Part shown: positions 60,413 through 64,000 of the stretch, piece after piece
Numbering within the stretch: position 1 is the stretch's first letter
How the letters are laid out: each line of letters begins with the position of its first letter
Source: an uncultured Ruminiclostridium sp.
GTDB lineage: Bacteria > Bacillota > Clostridia > Oscillospirales > Ruminococcaceae
Direction: 5' to 3'
Assembly: GCA_944388385.1 (NCBI GenBank)
Contig: CALXIO010000008.1
Span: 1 to 64,000 of the forward strand
Length of the DNA stretch: 64,000 bases
Translations under genes and position numbers: made by a program
Notes under the pieces: model-generated
Databases searched by the model: none
What the model was told of the DNA's origin: nothing
The model's input: only the letters and a program-made list of their open reading frames with translations

Positions 60413-60966
60413 TATACTGTCATGATTTCCTTTTCTTTAGCCTGGCAAACCTGGTCTACCTTATCACAATACTTGTCGGTAAGGTTCTGAACATCCTTTT
60501 CACAGCCCTTTAAATCATCCTCTGTGATTTCGGAATTCTTCTTCATAGCCTTTAACTTATCCATAGCATCTCTGCGGACGTTACGAACAGCTACCTTGCT
60601 GTCCTCACCCATCTTCTTAACCTGCTTTGCAAGCTCCTTTCTTCTTTCCTCTGTCAGCTGAGGGAAAGCAATACGGATAGCCTTACCGTCATTTGTAGGG
60701 GTAATGCCTATATCGCTTGCTAAGATAGCCTTTTCAATGGGCTTTAATGTGGAGGCATCCCAAGGTGTGATAACAAGAATTCTTGCTTCTGCTACTGCAA
60801 TAGCTGCCATGGCGTTGATCTGAGTGGGAACTCCGTAATAATCAACTAAAACCTTATCAAGAACGGCAGGGTTAGCACGGCCTGCACGGATAGATGCTAA
60901 TTCGTTTTCAAGTGCTGCTACACACTTTTCCATTTTTTCCTTAGCGGTATTGATTGTCTGCTTCAT
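60412..60966 (-). CDS. frr: Ribosome recycling factor
   Basis: Frr (184 residues) splits post-termination ribosomes together with EF-G. It shows the normal sequence ALENELASIRAGRANPAVLDKVLVDYYGVPTQI, LVITPWDASTLKPIEKAI, NDGKAIRIAFPQLTEERRKEL and KKMGEDSKVAVRNVRRDA. Length is standard. It sits between pyrH and uppS in the conserved order. Confidence 0.97.
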   Translation of the reverse strand: MKQTINTAKEKMEKCVAALENELASIRAGRANPAVLDKVLVDYYGVPTQINAMAAIAVAEARILVITPWDASTLKPIEKAILASDIGITPTNDGKAIRIAFPQLTEERRKELAKQVKKMGEDSKVAVRNVRRDAMDKLKAMKKNSEITEDDLKGCEKDVQNLTDKYCDKVDQVCQAKEKEIMTV

Positions 60967-60993
60967 AATACTTTTCCTTTCAAATTAAATAAA

Positions 60994-61707
60994 TCAGCTT
61001 ACTACTGTACCTACCTGCTCGCCCATAACAGCATCATAGATGTTATCGGGTCTGTTAAGGTCAAATACAAGTATGGGGGTTCTGTTTTCATTGCACATAG
61101 CAGCAGCGGCGCTGTCCATAACCTTTAAGCTATGTACAAGTATTTCCTGATGTGACAGATGATCAAATTTGACTGCATCCTCAAACTTATGGGGATCCTT
61201 ATCATAGATACCGTCAACCATTGTGGCTTTAAGAAGAATATCCGCATTTATTTCTGCGGCTCTTAAAGCGGCGGCGCTGTCGGTGGAGAAGAAGGGACTT
61301 CCCGTACCGCAACCGAAAATAACTATTCTGCCCTTTTCAAAGTGACGGATAGCTCTCTGTCTTATATAGGGCTCTGCTATTTGCTTCATATCAATAGCAG
61401 TCTGTACTCTGACCTCACAGCCAAGCCCCTCAAGTACATCTGCAACAGCCAGTGCATTCATGGTGGTAGCAAGCATACCTATATGGTCGGCTCTTACTCT
61501 GTCCATAGATTCGCTGGAGCGACCTCTCCAGTAGTTGCCGCCTCCTACTACGATACCGATCTGTACTCCGGCATCTGCACACTTCTTAATACTCTTGCAT
61601 ATTTCGGTAACCACAGGAATATCAAGTCCCATTTTCTTGTCACCGGCAAGAGCCTCACCGCTGAGCTTTAAAAGCACGCGCTTATACTTTGGCTGTCTTT
61701 CTGCCAC
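60994..61707 (-). CDS. pyrH: Uridylate kinase
   Basis: PyrH (237 residues) phosphorylates UMP to UDP. It belongs to the amino-acid kinase fold: [66 protein letters not shown] and the uridylate site [14 protein letters not shown] place the start at GTG 61707 since AAAGG lies 9 bp upstream; ATG codons at 61713 and 61716 sit too close to that site. It follows hom by 28 bp. In other Firmicutes it usually follows tsf; here the leading gene is hom. Confidence 0.95.
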   Translation of the reverse strand: MAERQPKYKRVLLKLSGEALAGDKKMGLDIPVVTEICKSIKKCADAGVQIGIVVGGGNYWRGRSSESMDRVRADHIGMLATTMNALAVADVLEGLGCEVRVQTAIDMKQIAEPYIRQRAIRHFEKGRIVIFGCGTGSPFFSTDSAAALRAAEINADILLKATMVDGIYDKDPHKFEDAVKFDHLSHQEILVHSLKVMDSAAAAMCNENRTPILVFDLNRPDNIYDAVMGEQVGTVVS

Positions 61708-61735
61708 AAACATCATCCTTTCAGATTTATTTTGA

Positions 61736-62968
61736 TCAATATTCAAGTACACGAATTCTGCCTAAAAGTGAAGCAGATCCGTCACAAAGAGTCTTAATAT
61801 TCAAAGCACACTGCTTTTCGCTCATGGGCTCGGTTATAAATGCAAGCTCGTTTTCGGGAGCACCCTTTCTTGTAAGATAAGTAACCTCTCCGAAAATGCT
61901 CTCTATTTTCTTCTTGTCGCTGTCAAGGACACGAAGGTAATTTGCAACTGTGATATTTTCTGTATCCTCAATGAAATCCTGGTCGCTGTCCTCCCAGTAA
62001 AGGGACTTACTGGACTTATCCATTTTAACTGCAATAACTATATCAGCTACCACTGCGCTGGCGGTGGGGAGCTTACCTGCACCCTTGCCGTAGAATACAA
62101 CATCACCTGTGGAGTCGCCTCTTACAAGAATTGCATTGAATACGTCATTTACTCCTGCAAGCTGGCTGTCCTCATGGATAAATGCAGGGCATACCATAAT
62201 AGCCACCTTGTCGTCTTCCTGCTTTGCCGCCCAACCAATGAGCTTTATTGAGCCGCCGAAGTTTTCGCAATATGCCACATCCTCGGGGGTTATCTTTGTA
62301 ATACCCTCTGTATGGATATTATCCGGATATACGTGCTTGCCAAAAGCAAGGGAGGTTAAAATACAGATCTTACGGCAGGTGTCAAGGCCGTCCACATCAG
62401 CAGAAGGATTACGCTCTGCATAGCCCAGCTCCTGTGCGATTTTAAGTGCTGTATCAAAGGACATATTGTCCCTTATCATCTTAGTGAGAATGAAGTTTGT
62501 AGTGCCGTTTAAAATACCTGCTATTTCATCTATGGTATTTGCGGATAAGCACTGGTGAAGGGGTCTTATAATGGGAATACCGCCGCCTACACTTGCTTCA
62601 AAGAAGAAGTTGACGCCCTTTTCTCTTGCTATTGCAAGAAGCTCTGCGCCCTTTCTTGCTACCAGCTCCTTATTTGAGGTTACTACGCTCTTTCCTGCAA
62701 GAAGTGAGGACTTAACATAATTATAGGAGGGGTCAATACCGCCTATTACCTCAACTACTACCGATACCTCAGGATCGTTTAATATAGTGTCAAAATCCTT
62801 AATAAACTTGTCCTTATAGGGGCTGTCTGGGAAATCTCTTAAATCAAGGATATACTTGATTTCAAGCTCCTGTCCTGCCTTCTTTTCAAGGTTAGCCTTG
62901 TTTTTATAAAGGACCTCTACTGTTCCGGAGCCGACTACACCGTATCCGAGAACTGCTATTTTAGCCAT
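61736..62968 (-). CDS. hom: Homoserine dehydrogenase
   Basis: Homoserine dehydrogenase (410 residues) reduces aspartate semialdehyde to homoserine for threonine and methionine synthesis. Nucleotide-binding [13 protein letters not shown] is at the N-terminus; the active site is in [31 protein letters not shown] and [15 protein letters not shown], with the catalytic Lys in the conserved set. The C-terminal ACT domain (about 335-410) suggests feedback control by an end product such as threonine. CGGAGGTC precedes the ATG. It leads the pyrH-frr-uppS-cdsA operon, an unusual leader. Confidence 0.95.
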   Translation of the reverse strand: MAKIAVLGYGVVGSGTVEVLYKNKANLEKKAGQELEIKYILDLRDFPDSPYKDKFIKDFDTILNDPEVSVVVEVIGGIDPSYNYVKSSLLAGKSVVTSNKELVARKGAELLAIAREKGVNFFFEASVGGGIPIIRPLHQCLSANTIDEIAGILNGTTNFILTKMIRDNMSFDTALKIAQELGYAERNPSADVDGLDTCRKICILTSLAFGKHVYPDNIHTEGITKITPEDVAYCENFGGSIKLIGWAAKQEDDKVAIMVCPAFIHEDSQLAGVNDVFNAILVRGDSTGDVVFYGKGAGKLPTASAVVADIVIAVKMDKSSKSLYWEDSDQDFIEDTENITVANYLRVLDSDKKKIESIFGEVTYLTRKGAPENELAFITEPMSEKQCALNIKTLCDGSASLLGRIRVLEY

Positions 62969-63010
62969 AAAAATGACCTCCGTTTTCCATTGTTCATTTA
63001 TACGAATTTA

Positions 63011-63039
63011 AGTATAACATATTTTCGTAAAAGTTACAA
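63011..63039 (-). promoter_or_regulatory. Promoter of the hom-pyrH-frr-uppS-cdsA operon
   Basis: Minus strand TTGTAA (63039-63034), 17-bp spacer, TATACT (63016-63011), 43 bp before the hom ATG. Confidence 0.65.
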
Positions 63040-63123
63040 GTATTTTTGAGTAATTTTAGAAAGAAATTTTACAAAGTCTATACCCTTGTTCCTTTTTATG
63101 TAATTTGTGTTAAGGGGGAAATT

Positions 63124-63145
63124 ACCGGGAAAATTATATCCCGGT
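63124..63145. other. GC hairpin in the hom-spo0A gap
   Basis: ACCGGGA/TCCCGGT, a perfect 7-bp stem with 8-nt loop. On the plus strand GGGTTTTC follows, so it looks like the 3' end of a short RNA, yet no gene reads into it from the left. Confidence 0.5.
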
Positions 63146-63159
63146 GGGTTTTCAATTTA

Positions 63160-63231
63160 TTCGACAAAATTTTGACGGATTTATATGCCATAATATATAT
63201 GGGATTTAGACATATTACCGATTTTGTCGAA
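63160..63231. promoter_or_regulatory. Pair of Spo0A boxes upstream of spo0A
   Basis: TTCGACAAAAT (63160-63170) and ATTTTGTCGAA (63221-63231) are inverted copies of the full 0A box. Both contain the TGTCGAA core and extend to an 11-bp perfect inverted match. They lie 166 and 227 bp before the spo0A promoter -35, and the left one is 120 bp from the hom promoter. Autoregulation by Spo0A~P is the natural reading. Confidence 0.7.
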
Positions 63232-63396
63232 ATTACTTGAAATTTATACAAAAAGCTATGGAAGTATTTTTATAGGTATAATATAATATTTATAAGCAGT
63301 TTTCGATAAAATGCGACAGGTAATGGCCTGTATCACTATAATTTTATTTTTTAATTATCAATTTCAAATTTTTTCTAAATTTTACCAGCAAACCTC

Positions 63397-63425
63397 TTGA
63401 AATAATTACCAAATTATGTTATATT
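63397..63425 (+). promoter_or_regulatory. Promoter of spo0A
   Basis: TTGAAA (63397-63402), 17-bp spacer, TATATT (63420-63425), 31 bp before the ATG. No sigma-H type sequence was recognised. Confidence 0.65.
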
Positions 63426-63456
63426 ATAGATGCAATAAAACTATGGAGGTAAGAAA

Positions 63457-64000
63457 ATGTCACAAACAATCAAAATTCTAATCGGCGATGATTCCCTGGA
63501 GCTTGGGATAGCATGGGCCACCGGATTTAAGGAGGCCGGCTTTTATGCTATTACAAGGCCAAAGAGAGGTAGAGTTTTACTGGACAAGGCTTTAAGCGAA
63601 CTGCCATCCGCTGTAATCCTTGACGCTAAGACTCCCGAGCTTGATGCGGCGGAGATTATCCGTTCAATCCGTCAGGATGCTGACTACTCCCCTGTTATCG
63701 TGGTAACTGCCAACTACGATTCCCCTAAGGTGGAAAAGGAGGTAATGGATGCAGGTGCGGATTATTATATGGTTCGCCCATTTGATGCGTCCTTCCTTGT
63801 AAACAAGGTTATTGAGCTTATGAAGGAAAAGGATCTTCACAAGGCTCAAAAGGAGGAGGAAGAAAAGGCACAGGAGGAAAAGGAAGCTCCCGGCATTGAG
63901 CTTATCGTTACCGAGATAATTCATCAGATAGGTATTCCTGCCCATATAAAGGGCTATCAGTATCTGCGGACTGCAATTATCCTTACGGCAGAAGACCCGG
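63457..64000 (+). CDS. spo0A: Sporulation transcription factor Spo0A, partial, divergent receiver
   Basis: 181 codons are present before the right edge. Residues 1-125 form a response-regulator receiver: acidic pair D11/D12, phosphoryl-acceptor D56 (VILDAKTPE), T84 (VVTAN) and, where nearly all receivers have Lys, R107 (YYMVRPFD). A Glu/Lys-rich linker (about 126-144) follows, and then the start of the Spo0A effector domain, IELIVTEIIHQIGIPAHIKGYQYLRTAI, which is diagnostic. Spo0A controls entry into sporulation and solventogenesis. The receiver is more divergent than usual (for example LDAKTPE for the normal LDIIMP). TATGGAGGTAAGAA precedes the ATG. The gene is divergent from hom and has two 0A boxes upstream. 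The DNA-binding helices beyond residue 181 are not in the window. Confidence 0.92.
   Translation, partial: MSQTIKILIGDDSLELGIAWATGFKEAGFYAITRPKRGRVLLDKALSELPSAVILDAKTPELDAAEIIRSIRQDADYSPVIVVTANYDSPKVEKEVMDAGADYYMVRPFDASFLVNKVIELMKEKDLHKAQKEEEEKAQEEKEAPGIELIVTEIIHQIGIPAHIKGYQYLRTAIILTAEDP

Larger units (their letters stand above)
62969..63456. other. Divergent intergenic region between hom and spo0A
   Basis: 488 bp of AT-rich DNA. It contains a minus-strand hom promoter (63011-63039), a GC hairpin (63124-63145), two exact 0A boxes (63160-63166 and 63225-63231), a small stem ACAGG/CCTGT (63315-63330) and a plus-strand promoter (63397-63425). A 64-codon frame in it starts with TTG without a ribosome site, and I do not count it as a gene. 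Confidence 0.65.

Noticed and set aside
63046-63240. 64-codon frame in the hom-spo0A gap
   Set aside because: It starts with TTG, has no ribosome site, spans a hairpin and a 0A box, and shows no domain.
1-64000. CRISPR arrays, insertion sequences, prophage or integrase genes
   Set aside because: No regularly spaced repeats, transposase motifs or phage genes were seen; the only mobile hint is the 11-bp repeat pair at 19242 and 19746.

Overview
The window looks like chromosomal DNA from an anaerobic, gut- or rumen-type member of the Firmicutes (class Clostridia), most like the Ruminococcaceae/Oscillospiraceae. The evidence is a PolC-type replicative polymerase, Spo0A, Rex, Rrf2 and rubrerythrin, strong AGGAGG-type ribosome binding sites, textbook TTGACA-17-TATAAT promoters, a short HisG with HisZ, and many secreted or cytosolic glycoside hydrolases. 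This placement is inferred from gene content, not from a database search.

Layout: 1-4427 (minus): two cell-surface proteins, a GHL10-type lipoprotein and a large protein ending in an Amidase_3 domain that runs off the left edge. 4603-8625 (plus): acn-icd-rex. 8645-18250 (plus): a long housekeeping series, uvrC-rsmD-coaD-coiled coil-yigZ-like, dgt-dnaG, two tandem primary-type sigma factors, and an Rrf2 regulator. 18264-19101: pyrE and tRNA-Pro(CGG). 19102-35462: an accessory region with a P-loop kinase between short direct repeats, a nonsense-disrupted SNF transporter, a membrane-anchored lipase, a DMT permease, a broken GH51 arabinofuranosidase, a metal-efflux module (HMA protein and P-type ATPase, divergent from ArsR and AraC), Bcp, a choloylglycine-hydrolase-family enzyme, rubrerythrin, a GH35 galactosidase and a GH5-like lipoprotein whose signal peptide is frameshifted. 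35460-38608 (minus): an AraC regulator, a ComEC-like metallo-beta-lactamase protein and a DUF5714 protein. 38722-41182 (plus): a polar amino-acid ABC transporter. 41188-50433 (minus): a full histidine operon hisZGDCBH-x-AFIE followed at 7 bp by a GH5 cellulase-like lipoprotein. 50517-63039 (minus): hom-pyrH-frr-uppS-cdsA-dxr-rseP-ispG-polC. 63397-64000 (plus): spo0A, cut by the right edge.

The core genes form normal conserved operons: the oxidative branch of the TCA cycle with its NADH/NAD sensor, replication and transcription initiation, isoprenoid and phospholipid supply for the envelope, histidine synthesis and sporulation control. The accessory part is aimed at plant polysaccharide breakdown, metal efflux and oxygen/peroxide protection, and shows several apparent lesions (two nonsense codons and two 1-nt deletions). 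These are either real gene decay or assembly errors.

The most interesting observations are the tandem sigma pair in which one copy has lost a promoter-melting tryptophan, a PolC with a duplicated N-terminal OB-type domain, a divergent Spo0A receiver with perfect 0A boxes upstream, a metal-responsive divergon with a clear palindromic operator, and a small gene cassette next to tRNA-Pro bounded by 11-bp direct repeats. I found no CRISPR array, insertion sequence, rRNA or recognisable riboswitch.
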